Below, one piece after another: positions 39,716 through 49,837 of a stretch of DNA of 64,000 nt; position 1 is the first letter of the stretch; the number at the start of each line of letters is the position of its first letter. The notes under the pieces are model-generated. The model was not told where the DNA came from. It saw nothing but the letters and a program-made list of their open reading frames with translations, and did not search any database. This DNA comes from Serripes groenlandicus (lineage: Eukaryota > Mollusca > Bivalvia > Cardiida > Cardiidae), in the NCBI GenBank assembly GCA_031761405.1, contig JASEVX010000005.1:31297127-31361126 (forward strand). The letters run 5' to 3'. A program made the translations under genes and the position numbers.

Positions 39716-41014
39716 TTTTTAGCTCACCTAAGCAAGAAGTGCAAGGTGAGCTTTTGTGATCACTCACCGTCCGGCGTCGTCGTCTGTCAACAATTTCCTA
39801 CAAATGACTTCTCCTACTAAACCAATGGACAGATTTCAAAATAACTTCACAGGAATGGTCCTTAGGTGGTCCCCTTTCAAATTTGTTCAAAGAATTTAAT
39901 TCCAAGTAGAACTTTGGTTGCTGCGGCATCAGAAAAGGGGAAAATTGCCAAATCTTAAAAAATCTTCTTGTCCAAAAGTGCTGGCCCGATTTGAAAATTA
40001 TTTTGCACAAACGTTCCTTGGGGCACCTTCTACCTAGACTGTTGAACTATTTTTCGATCCGTTGAAAAACTTGGCCGCCAGAGGGCGGAGCTTATTTTCC
40101 TTATATGTGCATTGTTAAAACTTTAAAAATCTTCTTGTCCAAAAGTACTGGCCCGATTTGAAAATTATTTAGCAAAACTGTTCCTTGGGGCACCCTCTAC
40201 CAAGATTGTTCAAATATGTCCGATCCGTTGAAAAACATTGCCGCCAGGGGGCAAAGCTTGTATTCCTTATATGTGCATTGTTAAAACTTTAAAAATCTTC
40301 TTGTCTAAAAGTACTGGCCCGATTTGAAAATTATTTTGCACAAATGTTCCTTGGGGCACCGCACCTTCTACAAAGATTGTTCAAATATTTTCAATCCGTT
40401 GAAAAACATGTCCACCAGGGGGACGGAGCTTGTTTTCCTTATAATTATGTGCATTGTTAAAACTTCAAAAATCTTCTTGTTTAAAAGTGCTGGCCCGATT
40501 TGAAAATTATTTTGCACAAATGTTCCTTGGGGCACCCTCTACCAAGATTTTTCAAATATTTCCGATCCGTTTAAAAACATTGAGCTTGTTTTCCTTATAT
40601 GTGCATTGTTAAAATTTTAAAAATCTTCTTGTCCAAAAGTGCTGGCCCTATTTGAAAATAATTTTGCACAAATGTTTCTTGGGCACCCTCTACCAAGATT
40701 GTTGAAATATTTCAGATCCGTTGAAAAACATGGCCGCCAGGGGGTGGATCTTGTTTTCCTTATATGTGCATTGTTAAAACTTTAAAAATGTTCTTGTTCA
40801 AAAGTACTGGCCCGATTTAAAGATAATTTGGTACAAATGTTCCTTGGGTAACACTCTTGTAAGAACTAAGATTGTTCTAATAATTCTGATCTGTTGAAAA
40901 CATGGCCACCAGGGCTTTCCTATTATAGGGTAAAACACTTTGAAAACTTTTGAAGTTCTATTAAATCAGGTGAGCGATATAGGGCCATCATAGCCCTCTT
41001 GTTTAATTTTCTAC
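39716..41014 (+). repeat. R1 element, complete, six internal units
   Basis: Head hairpin AGCTCACCT...AGGTGAGCT (39720-39751), then GTCGTCGTCTGTC. CTGGCCCGATTTGAAAATTA-type blocks start at 39981, 40148, 40314, 40490, 40642 and 40807, spacing 152 to 176 bp. Tail AAATCAGGTGAGCGATATAG, hairpin GGGCCATCATAGCCC, then TCTTGTTT. No TTAA or long terminal repeats. Confidence 0.8.
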
Positions 41015-41153
41015 CTTTATTTTATGAACAAAGATTGTCCGGAACGTAACTCGAAAATTATGAAACAGATTGAATTGATATTTCAAACAATGATAGATCC
41101 CATTGAGAGGAAGTGCAATGACAAATTAAAAAACTCTAGCTTTCCCCTTTGTT

Positions 41154-41270
41154 ATGCTCCCCAAAACAAAATCAGGGGAGCATAATTATAGTCAGTCGCT
41201 GCTTCGTCTGTCTGTCTGTCTGTCTGTGAATTAATATTTATCCAGAACATAATTCATGAGACAGATTCAC
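41154..41270 (+). repeat. Hairpin-headed repeat fragment
   Basis: Perfect 9-bp hairpin ATGCTCCCC (41154-41162) and GGGGAGCAT (41175-41183), followed by CTGTCTGTCTGTCTGTCTGTG. The body fades into unrelated sequence. Confidence 0.6.
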
Positions 41271-41469
41271 CTGATATAACCTAGGTGATAGAAGATACAA
41301 CACAATTTATTTACCATTAAAACAATCATTTACACAATTCATAATTCTTATTCTGATTGTAGATGACTTCACAATTTGTTTGGATTTTTTTCTATTTTAG
41401 TTCCTGTTAAACCTTAGAAGAAATTGTACATATATGATGATTCTGTACAGCACTCATGAGAAAAAGAGG

Positions 41470-42150
41470 ATGCAGTAATGTTGATACAGATTTAAACCCC
41501 CAAACATAGAAAACCTGATAATACCTCTTCTGAGCCAATTGGAACACCATTAATCTGCCAGAGAAATGAAAATGCAACACCTTATGGATTGGAGCCTGCC
41601 AATTGTGAACCTGTCACTCTACAAGGTGAAGTCTCAGATTCTGTGTCTGTAGAACCTTCAGAACAGGCAGATATATAGAACACCAGCATGATATCACTGA
41701 CACAATACAGGAATATTCTTATACAGACCTTTATACAGACAGTTCAGATGAAACTGATCGACCTGAAAGCAGCTCCATTGAATAAACATCTAGTGATAAT
41801 GAACAAGAAACAGTGAAAACAAAACTAAAGATGACCATGAACTTTATACTCATTTGGAATTGCATCATACTATTATATTCTTCAATACAATTTATCCAAA
41901 AGTCCATCTGAATCACTTTTAAGCTAAGTGAAAGCACTATGCCCTAACAATAAAATGTTGACTGACTTAACACTGAAGAAAATATTTACTGAAGTTGATA
42001 AATCAAAGTATAACATTTTTCACTACTGTAACATCTGTTTCGAAACATTCCCAGATGATGTTGATGTTTTTCAGTGTTCAACTAAGTATTTTATAAAGAA
42101 TATTGTCACTGATAAGATATATATGCAGTTGGATTTGTGGTTAGTTTGAA
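41470..42150 (+). pseudogene. Decayed coding region, probably from a transposon protein
   Basis: Frames with protein-like composition are interrupted by stops and shifts. One is RKPDNTSSEPIGTPLICQRN, followed by a stretch rich in S, E and P. A later 73-codon frame (41928-42149) has YCNICFETFPDDVDVFQCST and KYFIKNIVTDKIYMQLDLW. The CxxC followed by a third Cys and an aromatic-hydrophobic run resembles the zinc-knuckle region just before the core of some KDZ or Tnp2-like transposon proteins; this is a tentative comparison from memory. No full domain can be assembled. Confidence 0.4.
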
Positions 42151-42216
42151 CCTGTTCATCCTTTTGATGATGTTGGACACCATATGTTCAGTGTACAATT
42201 TGGGCATGACTTTAAA

Positions 42217-42353
42217 TTGATTGATTGATTGATTGGGGTTTAACGCCGTTTTCAACAATTTCTCAGTTATATCACGGCGGCCAGTTCACCTACTCATGCA
42301 TTTCCTGGTTTTCTCACACCAGTACTCCACACAACAATCTTCCCAAGCAACTG
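42217..42353 (-). mobile_element. SINE S3, 5'-truncated, with 15-bp target-site duplication
   Basis: Tail (TTGATTGATTGATTGGGGTT on the plus strand) and about 120 bp of body. The tRNA head is absent; truncation is at CCAAGCAACTG. GGGCATGACTTTAAA flanks it exactly at 42202-42216 and 42354-42368, showing the element arrived already truncated. Confidence 0.92.
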
Positions 42354-42537
42354 GGGCATGACTTTAAAGTTGTGGATATAAATTTGATCAGACAAACTTT
42401 TTGTAATACAAAGTGGTCAGTCTGAGGCTAAATAATATTATGTAAGTCATGTTCCAAATATGTATGGTCAGTCAGTTTCCAAGTAAATCAGGAGATGATA
42501 CATTTTATTATGTTTATATGATACAGTCATGTAATGT

Positions 42538-42730
42538 TTAACCCTTTCTCTTGTATAGACGCTTTCTGACGCCTCTGCAGCAGACTACTTTTTAAACCAT
42601 TGTGACAACAGATGAAATTGCTGAAAACAAGCAATTTCTCCTTTTGCCACAATGTTTTCCACTTTTTTCTGTAATAAAATCTTTTTTTAAAGAGATTTTG
42701 CCTAGATGAATTCAAAGGCAGAAGCAGCTT
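42538..42730 (-). mobile_element. M1 element, right end lost, minus
   Basis: TTAACCCTTTCTCTTGTATAG, CTCTGCAGCAGACTAC, hairpin GAAATTGCTGAAAACAAGCAATTTC, then fades at GATGAATTCAAAGGCAG. Confidence 0.7.
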
Positions 42731-42887
42731 ACGTATTAAGCATAAATTGGTGCACACAGGGTTGAAGATTGTAAAAAAAGCATACAGAATATTGCTACAT
42801 GGGAGAACCATAATTATGTTCGAAATTGTATATAAGCGAATGGAAAAAGGAACTGTCGTACAGTATTGTGTGATACAGGTGAAATGT

Positions 42888-43050
42888 TTTCAATTAAGTA
42901 TTTTATAAAGAATATTGTCACTTATAAGATATATGCAGTTGGATTTGAAGTTAGTTTGGCAAACTACTTTTGAAAACATTGTGACAATAGAAGAAATTAC
43001 TCAAAACAAGCAATTTCTCCTTTTGCCACAATTTTTTTCCGTAAAAAATC
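42888..43050. repeat. Duplicated piece of the relic at 41470-42150, followed by an M1 hairpin
   Basis: TATTTTATAAAGAATATTGTC followed by ATATGCAGTTGGATTTG repeats the sequence at about 42090-42140. It continues into ACTTTTGAAAACATTGTGACA and an M1 hairpin without terminal repeats. Confidence 0.65.
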
Positions 43051-43079
43051 TTTATTTATAAATATGAATAATTATACAA

Positions 43080-43440
43080 GAACTTGAACTATTCTAAAAG
43101 TTTATCCATTGAAGAATTCTGATTCTTTAAGGCAATTTTTATGGACGATGTTGTAAAATTTTGTCAGTAGTAGAATAATTATTCAAGAACCTAAACGGGT
43201 CCACAGAATTCTGATTCTAGAATTTTAGCAAAGTTCCAAAATTTTCATTGTTAAGAATAGATATTCTAGAATTGCGTGGGTTCTAGAACTAGTGTTCTTC
43301 AAGTTTTCAGAATTAGCATCATTAAGAAAAAAATTAGTATTGTAGATTTGCTGGGGTTCTAGAACCTGTGTTCTTGAATGTGTAAGGTGATTCTTGAAGA
43401 ATTCATGAAGTTTTTGAATAATTCTAGAACTGAAGAAAAT
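43080..43440. repeat. TTCNNGAA-rich block, second copy
   Basis: Eight TTCNNGAA words at 43215, 43264, 43281, 43357, 43371, 43391, 43402 and 43422. It is flanked by TTCTTGAA/TTCTAGAA-like variants with one mismatch. No clear terminal repeat. Related in word content to the block at 31874. Confidence 0.6.
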
Positions 43441-43929
43441 TCTTAAACATTTTTCGCAGGTGATTCTTTCATTTCTGTTTCATTCTGAACAGAAAGCATA
43501 CATGGAATGAACTATTTCTTGCATGATATTAAAAAGTTGAAATTACCTGAGACATTCCAGTTCAAATTAAATAGTAAGTTTCGATTATTTGAATAAATAT
43601 TAGTGCATATTTTTCGAGCTATTAGAAGAATGTTCTGATATCGTTTAAGATGATCTTTTTTCGAACACTGGTAAAATCTTTGGAAATCCTGATGTGTTAT
43701 GCTGGAATAATTTTCATAACATACATACATACATGAACTGATCTAGCATCTTTCGAGGTTATGCATGTATGAGTTTGTATCGAGATAAATTGTAAAAGAA
43801 TAAATCATGTAGGTTTATTTTCATTGAAACTTGCAGTATCAATTCTGTGAGTAATGATTTTACATTGTTGGAGTTGTTCATGATCACCTAGTTGAATTCG
43901 ACTGTTGTGATTGCAGTATACTATAATGT
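43441..43929. other. No recognised feature apart from a short microsatellite
   Basis: AT-rich. CATACATACATACATACATG near 43720-43738 is a short microsatellite. The 72-codon minus frame here has no recognisable content. Confidence 0.4.
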
Positions 43930-44715
43930 CACTGAACAGCTGCATTACTTAAACACACCTAAAAGTAATGTGTACAGAACTCTAAAATACTTGTCATTTT
44001 AAAAGTCTGAATTGTTCAGTATTTTTAAAAACTCCAGTATGATACTTTAAAGTCTGAATTTTTCAGACATTTTAATAACATTTGTCATGACATGTTGTAT
44101 GATTTGTTTATTAAATATTTTCTACCCATTGCTCATATTTTATCTGGAACATAACTACAAAAGAAGTGAATGTAATTCATTCAAACTTTACACATTGATA
44201 ATGGTCATTATATGGAAGTATGATGCCCATATATTGTCTGTTCTGATCAATTATTTTAGAATGTCTGTCTAAATTTAGTTGTAGTGGACATTAAAGGACC
44301 TGGTGAGCTTCCTTGTTTTAAGTCACAATTGTTTTACTGTGTTTTTGACATTTTTTAGTGTTATCACTTCCTGAAGTGATTTTTAAAAAAGTCTGAATAA
44401 ATCAGAAACGAAACTGGCTGCATCTTTTTTTCAGTATTTCTTCAGACATTCGCTGAAGCTGAAAGAAGACTGAACTTTTGGTCTGAACATGTCAGTTTCT
44501 TTTCAGTACTTTTTCAGACATATTCTATGAAGCTGAAACGGGTCTGGATCTTGTCAGCACTGTTCAGCCTTTATTCAGACATCATTCAGATGCTAGATTT
44601 GGTTGTTCAGCAATGATTCAGTCACCAATTTTGCCGTTAGACTGAATTCAGCATTGATTCAGCTTAATTCAGCTTAATTCAGACAAACTTCAGACTTTCT
44701 GTTTCATGAGGGCAC
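43930..44715. repeat. CTGAAT/ATTCAG word array, second copy
   Basis: GTCTGAAT and TTCAGACAT pairs at about 44005-44070. Dense words follow from 44390, ending TTAATTCAGACAAACTTCAG, TTTCTGTTTCATGAGGGC. That edge is the inverse of the CCCTCATGAAAAAGTATGG start at 30765. The central part (44080-44380) has few such words. Confidence 0.6.
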
Positions 44716-44716
44716 T

Positions 44717-44875
44717 CATTCACATACATACAACAATTCTGCCAGCAGGCGACTTCTAAAACATCTAGATAATATGGAAACAACTCTAGAAATGAATGTT
44801 TTACTGTTGAATGGAGTGGCACAAGTCTTCTGTTGCAGAGGCGTCTAAATGTGTATATATGTGAGAGAGGGTTAA
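44717..44875 (+). mobile_element. M1 element, hairpin deleted, plus
   Basis: Left tip replaced by CACATACATACAACAATTC; GCCAGCAGGCGACTTC; right end GTGAGAGAGGGTTAA. Confidence 0.6.
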
Positions 44876-44909
44876 ATGGAACTGTACTGGGATGTGATAG
44901 ATAGGGAAG

Positions 44910-45145
44910 TTAGCCCTTTCCCACATAAAGACGCTTTTTGACGTATCTACAGGAGACAACTTTTTGAAAACATTGTGACAAAAGGAGAAATTGCTCAAAA
45001 TGAGCAATTTTACTTTTTGCCACTATGTTTTCAACTTTTTTCATTCACCAGTATTATACTTTTATTTACTGAGTTTTTCCATGTTTTTCCATGATTGTTT
45101 TTAAATTTGTCTGCTGTAGATTTGTTATATGTGGGAAATGGTTAA
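44910..45145 (-). mobile_element. M1 element, subfamily B, minus
   Basis: 236 bp. TTAGCCCTTTCCCACATAAAG to TATGTGGGAAATGGTTAA. CTACAGGAGACAAC replaces the usual CTGCAGCAGACGAC. Confidence 0.8.
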
Positions 45146-45200
45146 GGATGGAGAACCTGTTTATTTTTTATCTTACAAAAGATTAAAACTTTTAGCCTAG

Positions 45201-45440
45201 TTAACCCTTAACCACTTGTAGACATATTTGAATGCGTCTATGTATACAGCAGACACCTTTGAAAACCAAATTGTGTATAAAGAAGAAATTGCTCAAAATG
45301 AACAATTTCTCCCTATTATTGCCATGACGTTTTCAACTTTATTCAATAATCATGTTTACATTTAAATGGGCTTTCTTTATTCTTGCATAGGTGATTTTCA
45401 AAGTCATCTGCCATAGATTTGTTGTATGTGGGAAAGGGTA
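45201..45440 (-). mobile_element. M1 element, minus, right TTAA lost
   Basis: TTAACCCTTAACCACTTGTAG to TATGTGGGAAAGGGTACA, 240 bp, diverged interior with ATACAGCAGACACC. Confidence 0.75.
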
Positions 45441-45537
45441 CACAGATTTTTTCGACTAGAATGAAACTTCCTTCCTGCAGTTATCTAGTCTTCAAACTTG
45501 AAGAATCTGAAGAAGGGATTGGAACCTTTAACCCGTT

Positions 45538-45690
45538 TACCCTCATATAGATGCATTCCGACGTTTGAAAAACCCGGCGGCAAAGAAGAAATTGCTCAAA
45601 ACCAGCAATTTTGCCTTTGGTCACCATGTTTTCAATGATGTTCAATTATTGTACTTTCATTATTGAAAGGGAGTTTCAAAAAATTAAAGG
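45538..45690 (-). mobile_element. M1 element, right end lost
   Basis: TTAACCCGTTTACCCTCATAT, GATGCATTCCGACG, hairpin AAATTGCTCAAAACCAGCAATTT, then TTCAATTATTGTACTTTC. Confidence 0.65.
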
Positions 45691-45822
45691 TGGTTCAATT
45701 TATGAATTCAGACCTCGTTAATTGGCAAAAAGTATGCCTAGAATTTTAACCAGGTTCAAGCTTAACATGTTGATATCATAGACCAAGTTTGTTAACCTTA
45801 TTACAAGATATGCTGTCTCTCA

Positions 45823-46000
45823 AGTAACTCTTTCCCGCATACAGATGCTTTCTTGTGCCTCTGCAGCAGACACATTTTGAAAAGATGGTGGCTTAGAATT
45901 ATGGAGAAATTGCTCATAATGATCAATCTTCTCATTTGCCACAATGCAGGCATGCTTGTAAAATTGTCTGCTACAGTTTTGAAGTATGTGGGAAAGGGTT
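45823..46000 (-). mobile_element. M1 element, spacer deleted, minus
   Basis: GTAACTCTTTCCCGCATACAG to TATGTGGGAAAGGGTTAA. CTCTGCAGCAGACACATTTTG is intact. Confidence 0.75.
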
Positions 46001-46173
46001 AAGACAAATTGAAAAACATTTTAATGAAATGAAGAAATGTTTTTGATCTGTTAAATTTCATTTAAATGATTTGCTGAATGTAATTGGAAGAAAATAAGAT
46101 TCTTGGGAATTCTTATTTTGATTAATGTCTCTTTTTCAAACAATATTTTGAACCTGTCTTCTACAGAGGCGCG

Positions 46174-46387
46174 TTAACCCTTTCCCTCATAGAGAATTCT
46201 GCAGCAGACGACTTCGAACATATTTTGTCAAAAAAAAGAAAATCTCTTAAATTCAATGGATAACCTTATAATGACTAAAAGTGGAAAACATTGTGGCAAA
46301 AGGAGAAATTGATCGTTTTGAGCAATTTTTCATTTGTCACTATGTTTTCAAAAAGCCGTCTCCTGCAGAGGTGTCAGAAAGCGTTAT
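46174..46387 (+). mobile_element. M1 element, right tip cut by the next copy
   Basis: TTAACCCTTTCCCTCATAGAG to GTGTCAGAAAGCGTTAT. The last 25 or so bases are missing where the copy at 46387 begins. Confidence 0.8.
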
Positions 46388-46616
46388 TAACCCTTCCCCT
46401 CATACGACAATCCTGCAGCAGACGACTTTGAACGTATTGTGTCAAAATATAGAAAATCTCCATTATTGAATGGATAACCTATGATTAAAAGTGGAAAACA
46501 TTGTGGCAAAAGGAGAACTTGCACGTTTTGTGCAATTTCATCCTTTGTCACTATGTTTTCAAAAAGCCGTCTGCTACAGAGGCGTCAGAAAGCGTCTATA
46601 TGAGGGAAAGGGTTAA
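46387..46616 (+). mobile_element. M1 element, full length, subfamily A, plus
   Basis: 230 bp. TTAACCCTTCCCCTCATACG to TATATGAGGGAAAGGGTTAA; hairpin core TTGCACGTTTTGTGCAA intact. Confidence 0.9.
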
Positions 46617-46872
46617 AGAATGGGAGATTAGATTAGAATGTCTGTTTTTGCCCAAATTTTGAATTTAAACTATCTTTTTTAGAGGAAAACAAATTGAGAA
46701 ACAGGGGAATTGTGGGAATTTTATGTGAACTCTTATATATAAACTGAGTTGATTTAATTGAATGTTTTGTAACAGAGGTCAGTTTTATGGTATTTTATTC
46801 TTTACAGAAATGTCCAATACATAACTTTTGAAAACATCGGTGAATAATGAGAAATTGGTCACAATGAGTCGA

Positions 46873-46912
46873 ACCAGGAACCAGGAACGTTACATCTACG
46901 TTCCCTGGTTGA
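46873..46912. other. Short inverted repeat
   Basis: AACCAGGAACGT and ACGTTCCCTGGTT, separated by TACATCT, form a hairpin of about 12 bp. The role is unknown; it is not a recognised terminator or element end. Confidence 0.45.
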
Positions 46913-47003
46913 ACTGAAGACTTAAGAAAAATTGTTTATGCACAGTCAAATGACTGTTCTCTACGTGTTTCACTATCTGTCTGTCCGTTTATTGGATTAT
47001 GTA

Positions 47004-47440
47004 ATAACCGTTTACCTCATATAGACACTTTCTGACGTCTCTGGGATTTCGAAACCGGGTGTCTCGGGTTCGATCCCCAGTCGCGGCAATTCGGTCATGG
47101 TGGAGTGCCCTTGGGCAAGGCACATTTTCTAGCCTAGTACTGGTTTGTTCACCCAGGGAACATGAATAATAAAATTTAAATGCGCGCTAAATGACCTTAG
47201 CTGTCGATGCGCCATAAAACAATATACATTCATTCATTCTGACGCCTCTGCAGCAGACGGCTTTTTGAAAACATAGTGACAAAAGAAGAAATTGCTCAGA
47301 ACGAGCAATTTCTCCTTTTGCCACAATGTTTTCCACTTTTAGTCATAGGTTATCCATTCAATTATAGAGATTTTCCATTGTTTGACAAAATATGTTCAAA
47401 GTCGTCTGCTGCAGAATTGTTGTATGTGGGAAAGGGATAA
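47004..47440 (-). mobile_element. M1 element, subfamily A, split by a SINE
   Basis: Left part ATAACCGTTTACCTCATATAG to CTGACGTCTCTG. It resumes CTGACGCCTCTGCAGCAGACG and ends TATGTGGGAAAGGGATAA. Hairpin perfect. Without the SINE it is a normal 230-bp copy. Confidence 0.85.
47044..47236 (+). mobile_element. SINE S1, 5'-truncated, in M1, with target-site duplication
   Basis: Starts GGATTTCGAAACCGGGTGTC with B-box GGGTTCGATCCCC. Its 3' part after ACATGAATAATAAAATTTAA is replaced by GCGCGCTAAATGACCTTAGC and GCGCCATAAAACAATATAC, so the tail differs from other S1 copies. Flanks TTCTGACGTCTCTG (47030-47043) and TTCTGACGCCTCTG (47237-47250) match at 13 of 14 bases. Confidence 0.85.
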
Positions 47441-47764
47441 CATGGATAGAATTTATAGGTTCATGCAACTTAGCACATTGATAGTGGACAAATGGCAATG
47501 AGGAAATGCTTTTTGATGGCTTGAAGACCAAGATCAAAATACTAGGATAAAAAAAAAGAAAGAGGAATGAATATATCTGTGGGTTATGATTATGTTAAAT
47601 ATATAATCATGAAAGTTTGTATCTGCATTAAAGACAATTAATAGATTACTGTATTCACAGGTCCAAATTGTTCTGCTGAATTATGATTGGAAAACAACGT
47701 CAGTCAAAGACTCACTTCAATGTCAAAGCTCAAATATCTGGCTTATGTAACAACTCTGAAAGTC
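47441..47764. other. No recognised feature
   Basis: AT-rich, with an A-run near 47554. No frame or repeat recognised. Confidence 0.4.
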
Positions 47765-47974
47765 TTAACCCTTTCCCATGTATAGACGCTTTCTGACGCC
47801 TCTGCAGCAGACGACTTTTGAAAACACTGACAAAACGAGCAATTTCTTCTTTTGCCACACTGTTTCCAACTCTTTTAAGTATTTATACCTACATTTATAA
47901 AGCTTTTCTGTGTGTTTGTCTAGATTCTTTCAAAAACTTCTTCTGCAGAATTGTTGTATGTGGGAAAGGGTCAA
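47765..47974 (-). mobile_element. M1 element, minus
   Basis: TTAACCCTTTCCCATGTATAG to TATGTGGGAAAGGGTCAA, 210 bp. One hairpin arm is deleted (AACACTGACAAAACGAGCAA). Confidence 0.8.
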
Positions 47975-48469
47975 TGCCAAGTTAAATGACCTGGTAAAGC
48001 TAAGAAGATGATTGATCTAGACTTGGATTTTATTTCACAATTTCAGTTTTATAGGTCATGTGCCTTACACCTGTTACAGATTTTGTCTAAATTTGTTGTA
48101 CAAGAATTTTCCTTTCCTCAAAGAGATAATACTAATGCCATCTTAATTTAAACATTATTTTTATCGAAGGTATTTCAAGGAATTTAAATTTCTTATCACT
48201 TTTTGGCATGTTAAATCGTCTGAAACATGGCTTTGCATGCAAAATGGTGAAGATCTATGTCTTCTCATGTTCTCTTTCCACTTGAGCGTGCAAGTTGATG
48301 CAGGTTACTTTTTGTTTGATCTGAATGTTGGAAGCCAATATTATTATTCTTGCTTGTGTCTACAGTACTAGCTGTTGCTTTTATTTACCTGGAGTTGAAT
48401 AGGTTAAGTTGTGTTTCCTACTACAAAACATTTTCTGATGTCTTTACTTATTTCACATATAGGATGGGT
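47975..48469. other. No recognised feature
   Basis: Unremarkable AT-rich sequence, no element ends, no coding frame. Confidence 0.4.
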
Positions 48470-48620
48470 AATTTGAAAACATTTGTTGATTTACGGTTGC
48501 AGCGATCATGATGGAGTGCACAGTTGTCCTAGCCTTGTATGGTTTTTGCAATTAATGGATCCTAGATGTTTGTAATATTGACATGATACCTAAAATACTG
48601 GTAAAACTGCAATTTATCGC
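48470..48620 (+). mobile_element. SINE S1, decayed
   Basis: GGGTAATTTGAAAACATTTG, GCAGCGATCATGATGGAGTG, GTCCTAGCCTTGTATGG follow S1 in order. Confidence 0.5.
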
Positions 48621-48844
48621 AATAAAACAATCACTTTTCACTTCTCCATTTTCCAGATCAGTATGTCATTTAATTGACACCATTGCTGCAGATGCCTTTT
48701 GAAAAACAATGTTGGAAAATAGAAATTGGTCTTAACATCAAACTTTTGTTTATTAAATTTGAGATGTCATATATTGTTTTTCCCACTTACGTTTGCAAAG
48801 CAAACTATTCTCATTTGATGTAAATGATAAACAACTTCATTCAA

Positions 48845-48895
48845 ACCCTGTTCAAAATTGTTGAAAGTGGCATAAAACCCTAAACAATCAATCAA
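48845..48895 (+). mobile_element. SINE tail fragment
   Basis: GTTGAAAGTGGCATAAAACCC then CAATCAATCAATC, the S1/S2 tail without a body. Confidence 0.6.
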
Positions 48896-49011
48896 TCTTG
48901 CCATTGCATCTATAACTTGGACTATATAAGTTAAAAAATAAATCTCAGCTTGGTTTTACATCTCAATTTCTTGTCACATGAATTTTAAGAATGATTTAGG
49001 ATGTAAAGAGA

Positions 49012-49240
49012 TTAACCCTTTCCCACTTGCAGATGCATTTTGACGCAATAGCAGCAGATGATTTTTGAAAACATTGTGGCCAAAGGGGAAATTGCTCATG
49101 ATGAGCAATTTCCCCTTTGACCACAATGCTTTCATCTTTATTTATCAATTAAGCTTTCTTTTATGGAGATTTTTCAGGTTTTTGTCACTATGTTTTCAAA
49201 GTCGTATGCTGCAGATATGCTGTATGTAGGAAAGTGTTAA
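49012..49240 (-). mobile_element. M1 element, subfamily B, minus
   Basis: 229 bp. TTAACCCTTTCCCACTTGCAG to TGTAGGAAAGTGTTAA. Hairpin CAAAGGGGAAATTGCTCAT and its complement is nearly perfect. Shares its last TTAA with the next copy. Confidence 0.88.
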
Positions 49241-49436
49241 CCCTTTCCCTCATACAACAAGTCAACAAATGGAAAATCTCCATAATTGAATGGATAACCT
49301 ATGACAAAAAGTGGAAAACATTGTGGCAAAAGGAGAAATTGCACGTTTTGTGCAATTTCTTCTTTTGTCACTATGTTTTCAAAAAGCTGTCTGCTGCAGA
49401 GGCGTCAGAAAGCGTCTATTTGAGGGAAAGGGTTAA
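49237..49436 (+). mobile_element. M1 element, left part deleted, plus
   Basis: TTAACCCTTTCCCTCATACA, then a jump from CAACAAGTCAACAAA to the spacer GGAAAATCTCC. Perfect A-type hairpin and right end TGAGGGAAAGGGTTAA. Confidence 0.85.
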
Positions 49437-49446
49437 CAATTAAGCT

Positions 49447-49837
49447 TTATTATATGACAACCAATGAATTTGCTGTTTATCAGAGTGAAATATAAAATCC
49501 TTATTCCACACTGTGGAATATGAATAAATGACGTCAAAGAGACTAACATTATGACGTCAAACCGCTGACGTGACGTCATTTTCCTAGTATTCGGTCATGT
49601 TATACTACACAAGTTATATATAAAGAAATACATAATGGGTATATTATTTGTTTTTCATCAATTTGTCATTAAATAAAAAGAAAATTTGTTTGTTTTGAGT
49701 GTATATGGAATATATTTCAACTCGAAGTGATACAATTTAAACATTTTCACTCGCGCTACGCGCTCGTGAAAATATTCAATTGTATCACGTCTCGATGAGA
49801 TATATTCCATATCCACTCAAAACAAACAAATATCCTC
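49447..49837. mobile_element. CRE-bearing palindromic element
   Basis: Three TGACGTCA sites (49529, 49552, 49571), TTCGGTCATGTT, then a 145-bp palindrome at 49687-49831: TTTGTTTTGAGTGTATATGG pairs with CCATATCCACTCAAAACAAA, centre ACTCGCGCTACGCGCTCGTG. The same order of parts occurs at 36214-36485. Its ends are set by comparing 49146-49240 with 49436-49926, a duplicated M1 tail into which it was inserted. Confidence 0.65.
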
